Source: Acanthamoeba sp. SK_2022b (taxonomy: Eukaryota > Discosea > Longamoebia > Acanthamoebidae). Taken from it: a DNA stretch of 25,731 nucleotides. Shown here one piece after another: positions 9,142 through 19,745 of the stretch. Under the pieces are notes generated by a model. It was not told the DNA's origin and ran no database searches. It saw only the letters and a list, made by a program, of their open reading frames with translations. The position numbers and the translations under genes were made by a program. The stretch is from assembly GCA_027943245.1 (NCBI GenBank), contig JANDJZ010000834.1:1-25731 (forward strand), in the 5' to 3' direction. Numbering within the stretch: the stretch's first letter is position 1; every line of letters starts with the position of its first letter.

Positions 9142-9875
9142 ATGGACCCACAATCGCAGGTAAATCGTTGTGATTTTATGCCCTACTTGCATGAGTTCTC
9201 ACTTTCGTATGGTAGCTGGAGAAGGCCGCCACGGATCTCACCTACGGTACAAAGCATTGCTGTGCTTTAATTCAAGTGGCATTGCGTTTGCTGACGTAGT
9301 GCTGGGAACCTTTGCAGTGATGCACTTCTTGCGCACTGAATACGCGCAGAAGTTCGAGGCTTCAGGAGAGCCCAACGTACACACAGCTCCCGTTGCGTGC
9401 ACTAGCTTCTCAGGATTCTTAGCTCCTCTTTTTGTGCAGCTTAATCCGATGAAGCTCATGCAAAGGCTTGAGCGCATTCAAGAAGACCTTCCGCGGCTCA
9501 AGGAGGACTGTCTCACCCTGTGCACGGAGAAGAGGGTAGGCCGCGCTTCACTTCACCTCAGACACAGCTTGAGCCTCACCCATTGCACTGCTTGTTATAG
9601 AACCTCATCGAGATGAGCAAGAAGACGCTACTCGACACAAGACACCGACTGCTGGACATGAACCGGAACCTCGGCCTCGACATGCCTGACGATCATCTCG
9701 ACGGCATCTACCAGGTACACGATGCGCATCCTCAGCCTTGCGAGCGTGTCCCCACGTAAACGTTACCTGCTCACCGTCGTGCTCCTCCCTGCCCGTCCAG
9801 GACTTCAACGAAATGGCCGCGGTGTGCAATGACCAGATCAGCGAGATGGTCCCCTGCTTCTCCTCCAACAGCTAA
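9142..9875 (+). CDS. SKA2-like kinetochore protein
   Basis: Six exons give 130 residues: 9142-9159, 9216-9246, 9318-9376, 9440-9535, 9601-9714, 9801-9875; all junctions are GT...AG and in phase. The protein is almost entirely helical and resembles spindle and kinetochore-associated protein 2 in layout and length (about 120 residues in animals): a short N-terminal helix (LEKAATDLTYVMHFLRTEY), then an Asn-Pro turn (NLNPMKLMQRLERIQ) corresponding to the NPVTLL-type turn of SKA2, a long coiled coil (LPRLKEDCLTLCTEK, KKTLLDTRHRLLDMNRNLGL) and an acidic end. In animals SKA2 joins SKA1 and SKA3 in a W-shaped coiled-coil dimer that couples kinetochores to microtubules. The assignment rests on remembered family pattern, so another short coiled-coil protein is possible. 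The tiny first exon (18 nt) would be missed by most gene finders. Confidence 0.7.
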
Positions 9876-10012
9876 GCAGCGTTACGCTGATGTTCGAGTT
9901 TTTATTGCTTCTTCTTATGTACATACGTCACGTTGCCTGTCCCGTCTTGCGTTGTTCAAGACGATTGAATAATACACTCTCCACGCTCTCCGCTCTGTCC
10001 TGTGCATGGGAG

Positions 10013-11383
10013 CTACAGGTAGATGGCCATCTTATCGCTGATCTCCTTCCTACACAGCGGGCAGCTGCTCAGCTTCTTGGCGCACCGCATGCAGCAGCAC
10101 GCGTGGCCGCACGGCACCAGCACCGCGTTCCTCAACTTATCCAAACACAGCACGCACTCCTACTCCGCACGGCACGCACGACCGTTAGCGACCGGAGCTG
10201 CTTGGGCCCCACCGGTAAGGCACTTACCTGTGCGAGCGTCTTCCTTCTCTCCTCTTCCTTGTGCTCTAGCCTGACCTTCTGCGTGACGACCAGCCGGTAG
10301 CTCGCCAGCAGGGTCTCCTCGAGGGAGATCAGCTCGTCCACGCTCGCCCGCTCGAGCCTCCGGCCCATCAGCTTGTCCACCGCGTCCTGGCTGAGCCGCA
10401 GCTTGGCCTCGAGCTCCCGCACTTCGGCCTGGAGCTCGGACACGCGCCTCTTGTCCTTTGCCTGACGCGCCTTGTCCCGTGCCGCGTGTTGCTCCTTCTC
10501 CTTCTCCCTCTCTCGCTCCTTGCCGTTGGGCTTCTCCGACTTCTTAACCTTGATCAGCTTCACCTGCACCGTTACCCCCCCCCCACAGTGGCTTCAGATG
10601 CGTGGTCACCCGCGTACACATCGCCGCACGCAGGTACCTCGAAAAGACAGACGCGCTGGGGCGGCAGGCCAAGAACGGACTCGAGCGAAGAAGACGGGCT
10701 GCCGGTGGAGCCCTGCCGCTGGGCGGTCTGGAGGACGAGCAGCCGCGTCGCGTTGAGCCGCATGCCCAGCAGGCCCTCGCCCATCCCGAGCGGGACCGAA
10801 GCCTCGGTCCGATGCTTCTTCTTGACGGTGATGGTGACCACGCCCAGGGGCTCGCCGTGGACGTGGTCGTTGTGGCCGCTGGTGGGCTGCGCGCCGATGG
10901 AGGTCCAGTGCGGCACCGGAGAGATCGTGTGGTTCGATTCCACCAGCCAACACGTCAGCAGGACCGTGGCCTGGTCCTTGTGCTCTGCCACCTGCCGTAC
11001 GGTCAATTACACGCACGCGCACGCGCACGCGCACGCATGCACATGCACATGCACGAAGGCGTACCGCGGAGGCGGAGGGATGTGAGGTGTCGACGGGGGC
11101 GAGGTCGATGCTCTGCACGGCCTTGAGCGCATTCGGGGTCGCCGACGCCATCTTGACGACCAGCACGTGCTTGCAGAACTCCTTCATCTCGTCTCTCGTT
11201 CTATAGGTGCATGCGCAGTACCCCACACAATTGTCATCATCTACATAGCGTGTGCGTGTGTGTGTGTGCACGTATGCGTGCTCTTATATCGTGTAGCGCG
11301 GTGTTGCATGCTACCTGAATTGAAGGATATACGGGTTGCGCATGTCGCCCACCATCATGCAGTTGTCGGCTGTTGTCAGCTGC

Positions 11384-11432
<49 letters not shown>

Positions 11433-11916
11433 ATGAACGTGCATGTGCAGGCTGGCAACAAACGACGTACAGTGGTGAAGGAAAGCTGGGGGGCAATGCT
11501 GGTGACGATGGTGGCCCCGCTCTGGGTGGAGAGGACGAGGCAGTACGACCTCTGGCCGTCCGTGGCCCGGCTGCAGCTCAGCACGGCCTTGGCCTTCTCC
11601 CGGTGCGGCTGCGGCTGCGGCTGCGAGCTGTGGCTCACCTCGGCGCTGCTCCCCAAAGCATACGCCACGTCAGCCTCCACCTTAAGCTCGTCGCGTCTCT
11701 CTAAGAGCGTGGAAGAGGGGCAGGTGAAGATGATGCGTACAACTGGAAGTAGACAGGAGTCGAGTAGACGAGCTCGGCTCGGTTGTACGGCACGCGTGGC
11801 TGAGGGGCGGAGGGGGCGGAGGGGGAGGAAGGGGAGGAGGTGCTCAACGGCAGGACAGTGGGGGGCGCCATCTGTTGCCACATCGGAGGGTAGGGAATAT
11901 GGCCAGGGGCAATCAT
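10013..11916 (-). CDS. RING-finger protein with K-box-like coiled coil and PH-like N-terminal half
   Basis: Seven exons on the minus strand give 479 residues: 11916-11741, 11696-11471, 11379-11315, 11200-11065, 10991-10638, 10563-10228, 10159-10013. Residues 1-58 are Pro/Ser-rich. Residues 60-200 are beta-rich, with an ending (NPYILQFRTRDEMKEFCKHV) like the last strand and helix of a PH-type fold. Residues 202-319 form a second beta-rich region. Residues 325-360 are Lys/Glu/Arg-rich, and 360-430 are a coiled coil whose LMGRRLERASVDELISLEE segment recalls the plant MADS K-box. Residues 433-467 are a C3HC4 RING (C433, C436, C448, H450, C454, C457, C464, C467) ending KMAIYL, the IAP/MDM2-like C-terminal type. 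The expected role is E3 ubiquitin ligase; the substrate is unknown. Intron 1 is only 44 nt and is the weakest junction. It converges with the SKA2-like gene. Confidence 0.8.
11385..11432 (-). repeat. Compound (TC)n(AC)n repeat at a 3' splice site of the RING gene
   Basis: On the gene's own strand, about nine TC units are followed by about fifteen AC units and then the acceptor at 11380-11382. The repeat takes up the polypyrimidine-tract position of intron 2. Confidence 0.95.
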
Positions 11917-12280
11917 GGTTTCCTGGACGTGTTCCTTAGGCAAGTGCTCTGGCCAAAGTTGTTGGTAAAGATGCACGACTAGGACTTGAAGATGGATTAT
12001 GCGAAGAAGATGGAGTTGGGCGAGTGGTACAGAACGTGTTATGTGGCAGATTCTTGTTGAGTGGTGGCGGTTGTCAACACAGCACAGACAATAGAAGTAC
12101 AAAAGCTGCCACCACCAACTTGAGCTTTGGATGAAGATGAAGGCTTTTGTTTTTGACGAAAAGCGACAGTTGCGTCTTTGGCTAAGATCACAACGGGGTA
12201 GACCCGTTGGACTTCGAAGGAAGACCGGAGAAGCGAGCTACCTTTCCTGATCGAGGCCGCGGGTTTGTCTTGGCGTGGCC

Positions 12281-12288
12281 TTATATGC
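12281..12288 (-). promoter_or_regulatory. TATA-like box for the RING gene
   Basis: On the minus strand the sequence reads GCATATAAGGCC, giving a TATAA core. Transcription would start about 30 bp downstream, near 12255, leaving a 5' leader of roughly 340 bases or a spliced leader. Confidence 0.4.
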
Positions 12289-12478
12289 GCTCCCGTGGGT
12301 TCGGCGAATGAGTAACGTGCCTGGAGCAGGATCAGGATGGCGAGCACACGAGTAGAAGAGCGCAAGAAACGTAGCATGCCACCTGAATCTCTTCCACTTC
12401 GTTCTTAACGCCGTTGAGGGATCGAGGCTTGCGCCGATGTGTCGTTTCGTAGCTTATGCGCAGTATCAATGCTGCCAG

Positions 12479-12483
12479 CCAAT
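12479..12483 (+). promoter_or_regulatory. CCAAT box upstream of the LRR gene
   Basis: A CCAAT pentamer in the context CAGCCAATGGCG lies 85 bp before the ATG of the LRR membrane protein. The position and core fit an NF-Y type site, but a pentamer is weak evidence alone. Confidence 0.35.
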
Positions 12484-12568
12484 GGCGTGACCGCAATTAA
12501 ACTGGGCGGAGCGGGCTGGGGTGAGCCCCCGAAAACAAACTTATTTTAATGCTTGTGGCCACGCGCGG

Positions 12569-14413
12569 ATGAAGTCGCTTTGCTTCTGCAGCAGGAGCAG
12601 GGCGGCCTCCCTCCCCTATCTATTCTTCCTCTTCTTTATCTTTCTCAACGCCTCTCCTTCAGCAGGGTATTCAAGATCATCCCTTGATTATCCAACACAC
12701 TACACTACTTCTTCATCTTCTTATCCACCTTCGTCACATCGCCAGCTACCGGCGGGGGTGGTGCCTCTGCATGGCATCGACGGCGACCACGAGTCCGTGG
12801 AGGCTGTCCAGTCGACGGCTCGACGAGCCTCGCCCGGCCGACTCCGCCCCTCCCCGCCTCCATACGACCGTATGACCGTACTCCGTTCCCGCGAGCCAAC
12901 CGAGCCGTTCAAAGACGGCTGTGGCAACGCCCCGCCACCGTGTACCATGCTCAACGGTTGGTCCCACACACCTTTCGCTTCTCTTCTTGTTCGCTTTCGT
13001 TTTTTTAGTTCCGACTAAGCGAGCGCTGCGCAGATACGGAGACGCGAGAGCTGCTGATAGAGTTTTATCATTCGACTGGAGGTCCCACGTGGCTGAAGCG
13101 ATGTGGCAGCGAGGAGGTGACCTGCTGGGCCTCCGACAGTGCGAGAGCCCTCCTTTTTTCCAGCGCGTGACCCGCTCGCTCACCACACACGTGCGCACAA
13201 ACTCATTCCAGGTTTCTTCTGCAATTGGCACGGCATCCAATGCTATGTGAGCAGTTCTACCACGGTCCTGATCTCGCTGCCAGCCAACAACCTCACCGGC
13301 ACGCTGCCCTCGTCGCTCTCGCGGTTCTGCAATGTCGGCGCCCTCTTCCTGGCCGACAACCAGATCGGAGGACGCCTTCCGCCGCTTGGCTCGGTCGTTG
13401 GCCTGCCCAACCTCGTCACCCTTGACCTCACCTCCAACTGGCTCGTCGGCTCCTTGCCCGACAGCTACGGTACTGCCGCCACCTTACAATAGCAACACGC
13501 TAGAGGGCTGGCGGTAACGCCTGATGGTGGCCTCCTGCTCCCCTGGCGCTGCAGGCAACCTGGTGAACTTGGAGTACCTGAGCCTGGCGAGCAACAACCT
13601 GTACGGATCGATTCCCGAGTCTCTCAAGTGCCTGGAGTTCTTGGCAACGCTGGTGCTCAGCGACAACTCCTTCTCTGGCCACTTGCCGGAGCTGTTCGCT
13701 CCTTCCTACATCGCCTACCTGGTACTCACTACGTGGCCTTCGGTTGACTTGACTTAATTCGCGTTCGTGTTGTTGGGAGAGTCCACACACTCTCTCCTTG
13801 GGCTCACAGCGAATCGAATGAGCAGGACGTGTCGCAGAACTTTCTCACGGGTCCGCTGCCCCAAGGCTGGAACATCACCAACCCCGCAGCCAACGTCTGG
13901 CTCTCTCTCTCCGAAAACACCTTCACAGGTGACCCCTGCATATCTTTCATTTATGTTATTTATTTATTAACAATACAATATATGTTGTTGACACCTGATG
14001 TTGTTGAAAACAGGCAGGATACCCGATGCCATGTGCCAAATCCAGACGCTGAGCAGGCTCGTGCTGTCCCACAACCGTTTGGAGGGTCCCATCCCTCCGG
14101 CTATCATCAGTGCCACGGGTCCTGCCCTCCAGATCCTCCTGTTCGACAACAACAACTTCACCGGCACCATTCCCCCGTTTCAGAAGGTAACGTGGCCACG
14201 TCCGGCAGCTGCTGACCCCTGGCCTCACTCATCAACTCGTCCACCGGTCACCGCTCTCATGCGCGCGCGCAGTTCACGAACATTGCGATGATGGACTTTA
14301 GCAACAATGTGCTCATGGAGGGCACCATCGGCGACGACCTTGTCCAGTACAACGACGCCCTGGTCTACCTCTCCATCAAGGGTATTGTATGAAGGCGCAT
14401 GACTGTGTGTGTG

Positions 14414-14445
<32 letters not shown>

Positions 14446-16872
14446 TGCGTGCCTGTGTGGTGCTCACTCTCGAACGACAAAAACGCAGGCAACGTGAAAA
14501 TGCACGTCGTCTCCAACCCCAATTACATCTCACTTCGGTGGTGGACCGCGGATTACTCCAACATGGACGTCGACGACGGGCGCATCTTCTACTGCCCCAC
14601 TATCGCCACCGTCCCGCCCTACTACTTCCAGGTAACCACCCAACGCACGTACGCACACGCGGGGGTCACAGCGCTCACTCGAAGCTTCGGGGGGGGGGAG
14701 CTACAGCTGTCGGCCTCCCCAGAGTTCCTGGGCTACAACGTGTGCACGTGTGCGCGGGGCTACTACGGCCTGCCTCCGGACCACTGCCAAGTGTGCCCGC
14801 CGCACGCCAACTGCAGCGAAGGCGGGGCGACGGTGACCTGGAAGCGTGGCTTCTACCCGATCTTCAACGGATGTGCGTAACCAGCTCGCATTCACGCAGC
14901 GCCGTATGCATGCAAGCTTGCAGGAGCGCTCACCATGTGTCGACACAGCTTCGTTGCTGATGGCGCTGCCGTGTGGCGACTACGGCTCGGACGGGAGCGC
15001 GAGCGGGTGCAATCCGTTCAACAACTGCTCCCTCACCTACGCTCACAACATGTCGTGCACTCTGTGCAGCCCCGGCGCCGAAGGTATGAATTTCTTTTTT
15101 GAATATAAGTAGTCACCATTTTATTTTATTTAATTTAATTTCAATACTCAATCAACCCAACGTTTGGGCGGGTCCACAAAGGTCGCTTGTGTTCGCGCTG
15201 CCTGTGTCCGATGTCGGACGATGTGTGCTACTTTGCGAGCCGCGGGCGGTGCCTGCGGTGCGACCTGACGCTCACGATCGTGGTGGCCACGGTCCTGGGC
15301 GTGGTCGGCATCGCGCTGCTGGTCTTCCTGGCCTACCTCTTCGTATTCCGCAACCGCTTCTACGTCAAGCTGCGTCAGGTCGGGGCGATCATCCTGGACT
15401 CGGGCACGCTCAAGATCCTGCTCGTCTTCGTGCAGACGACGTCGTCGCTCAACAGCCTATGGCCCGAGTGGGCCATGGCCAACGGCATGCGGTGGCTCAA
15501 CATCAGTAACCTCAGCACGTCGGGCACGGGCGTCGAGTGCGCGTTCCACTTCATGAACGACCCGGTCATGAACATGCTGGCCTACCTCCTCATGCTGCCC
15601 GCCCTCACCGTCTTCATCGCCCTGCTCGTCCTCCTGCGCACGGGCATCAACTGGCTGCGCAACCGCGGCAACAAATCAGCAGCCACCTTAACACCTCAGA
15701 AGCAGCGCGTTGCTGACGTGGCATCTGCTGCCTCCGATCTGGCGGAGCTCACGCCCGAGCCGTCCGACGTGCGCGAGCCGGCCGACGCCGTCCTCGCCAC
15801 GCCGCCGTCCTTGCCCTCGCACGGCGAGTCGACTCCGCTGTTGATGTCTACGTCGCAGGCCGAGAAACAGGCGGAGCCCGAGCCGCCGGCAGCCGAGTGG
15901 CAGCCGCGGCCGTGGCACTGGGGCATCTACGCGTGGATGTACCTCCTCTACGCCCTCTTCTTCGAGCTGGCCAACCGCACGCTGGCCGTGTTCAACTGCG
16001 TGGCCGAGCCCCAGACCGACGAGCGCTACCTCAGCATGCTCCCCTGGCTCCGCTGCTCCTCGTACGCGTCGCTTCGGAAAAACCCAACCGTGCGCGCCCG
16101 TGTGTGTTGTGTCTCAGTAAATCGATTGACGATGCCGTGCGCACACAGGGACACGCAGTGGAGCACGCTGGCGACCATGGGCATCGCGTCGTCGGTGGTC
16201 TACGTGGCGGGCATCCCGCTGCTGTTCGCCACGCTCCTGCTGGCATTCCGGCGCCACTTGCACGAGCGCCGGGTCAAGTACTGGCTGGGCAACCTCTACT
16301 ACTGCTACCGCCCGTCCATGTTCTGGTTCGAGCTGGCCATGCTCACGCGACGCCTGATCCTGGCCGTCCTCATCTCCGTGACGCCCCAGTCCACTCCCTT
16401 CCGCGCGGCGGCCATCGTGCTCGTGCTGTGGGTGGCCCTCGTCGTGCAACACCTCGTGCGACCGTTCGCCGCCGAGCGCGACAACCGGCTCGAGGAGCTC
16501 GCCATCGGCACGGTCCTGTTCACCTTCATCACGCAGACGCTGTGGCGCGCCTACAGCCAACTCCACTCGGTCGCCAAGGAGCAACTCGCGATGTCCTGGT
16601 CGGCCGCCAGCGACGTGCTCGTCATTGCCGATAAGTACACATCTCTCTCACTCATTTCTCATATACACACACACGACGCATGTATAACCTCTTGCTTGTA
16701 ACGTGTACACAGTTACGCGGTGATCCTGGTGGCGCTGGTGCTGGTGCTCAACGTGGTGGTGCTGGTGCTGCTGTTCGGCTGCATGGTGTGGCCGCTGGCC
16801 GTCCTCTTCTTCCGCAAGATCAACCGCTGGTGGCAGCGCCGACGGCAGCAGCGTGTGATGCACATCCAGTAG
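12569..16872 (+). CDS. Leucine-rich-repeat, Cys-rich, multi-pass membrane protein
   Basis: Thirteen exons give 1090 residues: 12569-12956, 13034-13138, 13212-13469, 13555-13721, 13826-13928, 14014-14186, 14273-14381, 14489-14631, 14707-14872, 14949-15083, 15182-16061, 16149-16634, 16713-16872. A signal peptide (SLPYLFFLFFIFLNA) ends near residue 31. A plant-type LRR N-cap follows (DTETRELLIEFYHSTGGPTW, FCNWHGIQCY), then repeats of the form LTGTLPSSL...LFLADNQIGG up to about 430. Residues 480-610 are Cys-rich (CTCARGYYGLPPDHCQVCPP, EGF/GCC2-like). The rest holds about seven or eight hydrophobic segments (near 611-637, 713-734, then five or six more), with a Ser/Thr/Pro/Glu cytoplasmic loop between, and a basic C-terminus after WPLAVLFF. 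Multi-pass C-terminal halves after Cys-rich modules are known in protist surface proteins; the function here (receptor or channel) is open. In the exon layout the LRRs span several introns of phase 0 or 1. Confidence 0.88.
14404..14452 (+). repeat. (TG)n-(TGCG)n compound repeat in an LRR-gene intron
   Basis: About eleven TG units followed by about six TGCG units fill much of the intron between exons ending at 14381 and starting at 14489. The sense strand carries TG here, whereas most repeats in the window put CA on the sense strand. Confidence 0.95.
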
Positions 16873-16998
16873 CTCTACGGGAGTCCCACGCGCAAGCAAC
16901 GTGGCGATTACCTTTCTTGGCGAAAGAGGTGCAACAAGCTTTTTCCTTTTTATGGAATTGCCACATTCTTTGCAGAGGTGGCCTTCATAAGAGAGCAC

Positions 16999-17486
16999 TC
17001 ACAAAGGAGGGTTGTGTCTCTGCCTCGGCTTGACCACGTATTCTACACCTTCGACCGGCAGGTGCACCTGGCCGCTGGTCTCGAACTCCTTCTTTACGTC
17101 GATGCCCTCCTTGCGGATCTCCTAGGTTTACAAATAACAAGAAACGTAGCAGAGCTTAAGTGTTGGCCGAATCACTTATGCACCAAGTTTTTGACGGGAC
17201 GTACAGAGCTCCACTTCTTATCGCTCTGCAGGCCAAGACGACCCTCCTCCTTGAGCTGTTCGCGACGATCGGGATTCGCGTTCCTTTCCATGGCGCGCAC
17301 CTTGTCTGCTGGGTTCTGGCGAGCCTCGTCGAGCAGCCCCCTCTCGATCTCGTTGAGCGAGGGCTTATATTCTGCCCTGCCCTCTTGTGACGGTCCCCAC
17401 TTCTCCACGTCTTCCGGGTTGTCCAGGAAGAGCTCCTTCTCCATCGGCTGCTGAGGCTCCTCTGACTTCTTTGGCAGGTGCGACAT
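16999..17486 (-). CDS. Small hydrophilic protein of unknown function
   Basis: I do not recognise this protein. Two exons, 17486-17205 and 17121-16999, joined in phase 0 through a GTACGT donor and a CTAG acceptor, give 134 residues. It is strongly hydrophilic, rich in Glu, Lys, Arg, Asn and Pro, with no signal peptide, membrane segment or cysteine. Visible segments are NPEDVEKWGPSQEGRAEYKP, a charged helix (NEIERGLLDEARQNPADKV), RERNAN-type basic turns, and a C-terminal part (EIRKEGIDVKKEFETSGQ) that could be a beta-strand pair. Without splicing the frame would end at RPVKNLVHK after the donor; splicing adds 40 residues. It converges with the LRR gene (126 bp) and diverges from the first Zn-cluster/PAS gene. 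Confidence 0.65.
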
Positions 17487-17808
17487 ATCGAGCTCGGTGG
17501 TGGGTGTTGGTTGTGTTCCTGTGCGTTTGTGTTAGCTTTGGGCTCGTTGCTGCGTGTAAACCTCTTCCTCCCCAGCAAACCACTCTTCGACCAAGAGGAT
17601 GGCAGAACCCATCGAAAACTGTCAGCGCCCACAGCGATTCCTTGGCTGCATCGCCTTGAGCCCGGCAGGAAGGCGCCAGCCTGGCAGCACGTCAACCGGT
17701 TGTCACGGTTTCGCCCGCGTTGCCGGAGGTATGCGCGGAATGAGCAACACTAGGAGCATGCCGGACTGACCTCCTTCGCGACCCCAACAACCTAACCTCA
17801 AGCCCAAG
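17487..17808. other. Divergent intergenic region before the Zn-cluster/PAS array
   Basis: These 322 bp lie between the small hydrophilic-protein gene (minus) and the first Zn-cluster/PAS gene (plus). Open frames here have no family-like sequence. I find no TATA box and no copy of the CCAAT-type element seen before the next two paralogs. Confidence 0.5.
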
Positions 17809-19614
17809 ATGGACTGGCCGGCGCCCTTTGAGTCCTACCGCCCGCCGGCAGAGGCAGCCCACAACCCGATGCCATCTCGCCACGTGCTCACTTCTTCCGG
17901 GCCGCCGCAGTTGCAGGGCAAGCGGGAGACAGCGCCACCCAACTTCCGCGCATGCATGCCCTGCCGCGAAGCCCACGCCGCCTGCGACCCGTACATCCTC
18001 TTGCCCCCCCGCCTCCACCACTCGTTTTATATTTTCCATCTTTTTTAAATTATAGAATATTATTATTGTTTGACTCCGACCGGCGCGTTCACCGGTGCGT
18101 CGTGAGATGGTGGGGGCCGGGTCAGAGAGCGGCCGTGCCGACGATGCGTCAGGCTCGGGCGTGGGCCACAATGCACCGACGCGCCCTCCCGCAAGCGGGG
18201 CCGTCGTACCGCGCCCCAGCCCTCCTCCCCCGCCACTGCGCTCCAAGCAGCCAACAGCTTCGACACATCCCCGTCGCCCGCCTCCCTATCGGGTCCCCAT
18301 CAGCACAGCCGCCCGCCTCCGCCTTACCCCTACCAGCCAGTCGACCGGCGAGAGTTCGACGACGTGGCGTCCTTCCACTACCATCACCACGATCACCTCC
18401 ACATCGCGCCCGATGCCGTCGACGCTAAAGAAGTGGAGGAGGACAGCCGACTGTCCCGAAAGAAAACAAAGAAGGCCAAAGCAGGTACAGCGGCGGCTGC
18501 GGCGAGGACGACCGCTACCACCGCCACGGCAGAGGTCGTGGCCGAGGGCGGGCTGCGCCGGCAGCAGGAGCTCGAGCAGAAGGTGGCGCAGCTCGAGAGC
18601 AAGATCGAGCGGCTGGCGTCGGTGCTAGGAGGGCAGCTTGAGCAGATGCGCGACGCCAACGCGCAGCTGATCGACAAGATGAGGCAACTCGAGGCCCAGA
18701 TAGGCGCGTGCGCTTCGCATCGGGCCTCTCCGGAGGGCTCCGGGGGCGTGTCCTGCCTGTCGCCGTCGCCCTCATCCGGGTCGGCCTTCACGTTCGAACT
18801 GTCGGTCCTCCACTCGGGCATATCGCCCGCCCTGGCTCTCGAGGCCCGGCAGCAGATTCCCTGGCTCTGCCAATACGAACTGCCGGCGCGCTTCCCCGTG
18901 CCCTCCTTCAGGTAGGTGCCACCCTCTCTTGTAGTTTCGTGTGGCCGTAGGCTTATGATGTACAAACGCTGTAGGTATCCTGTCGCGGTGTTCTCCAAAT
19001 TGGCCAGCCTCGAACTGCCACCGGTGTGCTCGTACGCCAACGAGGCCTTCGTGCAGCTGAGCCTGCTGTCCTGGGTTCGCACACGCCCATTGCTTGCCCG
19101 TGTCTCTGTCTTGCTGGCTCTCACATCTGTCGTTGTGTGTTGTGTGTGGCTGCCAGAGCGAGTTGATTGGGATGCCGTACTCGACCGTATTCACTGTGTA
19201 CAAAGACAACGCTCGTCGATACAGCGCCCTTCTGTATAACCAGTACCGGTCTCCTGGCCAGCATCGCCAGCTCGTCTGTTTCTGACTTTGATTGCTGGGT
19301 GCAGACGGCCCATGTCGTCAAGCGAGGTGTTCAGCTTCAACGCGCTTCTTCGGCGCAAGAACGGGCACACGCTGCGGTTGTGCGACCAGTCCCAGTTCTT
19401 CTACGACTCCTTGGGCCAGGTGACCGCCCTACACGCCCCCGCTGTTTTGTCATTGCAGACCACTCATCTCTCTCACACACAGGCGCAGTATGCGTTGATC
19501 TGCGTACTCAGCAGCCACGACGATGAGATGCGAGAAGACGAACACTATCGCTGGGTGCCGCTACCCTACACCCACGACCCCAAGCGAGCCGCCGAGAATC
19601 GCGTTACCGTTTGA
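17809..19614 (+). CDS. Zn2Cys6-PAS transcription regulator, ERT1/AcuK-like, copy 1
   Basis: Six exons (17809-17990, 18126-18911, 18975-19074, 19157-19242, 19305-19419, 19483-19614) give 466 residues. A Zn2Cys6 cluster uses Cys49, 52, 59, 65, 68 and 77 (spacing 2-6-5-2-8), in the form CMPCREAHAACD...[10 protein letters not shown], then a basic RKRGRR arm. This variant with AH and CD is the one in fungal ERT1, RDS2, AcuK and AcuM, which control gluconeogenesis genes. A low-complexity His/Pro region and a coiled coil (QQELEQKVAQLESKIERLAS) follow. Then come a conserved [20 protein letters not shown] block and a PAS domain (YPVAVFSKLASLELPPVCSY ANEAF...ELIGMPYSTVF...RRKNGHTLRLCDQSQFFYDSLGQ). Nuclear DNA binding is known for the family; the PAS ligand and targets are unknown. 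First and shortest of three tandem copies. Confidence 0.9.
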
Positions 19615-19661
19615 AACGTGCGTGTCAAGCCTATGTCAGGCTATGTGCTTGCGTAAAGTCC

Positions 19662-19672
19662 GCCAATCGCAA
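19662..19672 (+). promoter_or_regulatory. CCAAT-type element shared with the next paralog
   Basis: GCCAATCGCAA lies 73 bp before the ATG of copy 2. The same eleven bases occur in inverted orientation at 22215-22225, upstream of copy 3. Confidence 0.45.
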
Positions 19673-19745
19673 ACGAGAAGTCGACTGTAACGGGGCGTGT
19701 AGCTGAAAGTGCGGGGCTGAGTTACTTCTAAGTCTCAACCACGAG

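Larger units (their letters stand above)
11917..12568. other. Divergent intergenic region with 5' UTR of the RING gene and LRR-gene promoter
   Basis: These 652 bp separate two divergent start codons. A TATA-like element for the minus-strand gene lies near 12281-12288 and a CCAAT box for the plus-strand gene at 12479-12483. A possible 5' UTR intron of the RING gene runs from a GTAGCT donor at 12241 to the CAG acceptor at 11923, just before its ATG. I see no family-like coding exon in either direction. Confidence 0.45.

Noticed and set aside
12039..12377. Minus-strand frame starting MLRFLRSSTRVLAILILLQARYSF, like a signal peptide, upstream of the RING gene
   Set aside because: It contains the TATA-like element, does not resemble a family, and I found no in-phase splice joining it to the RING gene. 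Most likely promoter and 5' leader.
15897..16634. Plus-strand open frame of 245 codons, Arg/Pro/Ala-rich
   Set aside because: It is an out-of-frame shadow of the membrane half of the LRR gene.
19680..19745. tRNA-like stretch before Zn-cluster/PAS copy 2
   Set aside because: I could not form an acceptor stem, nor find A and B box consensus sequences.
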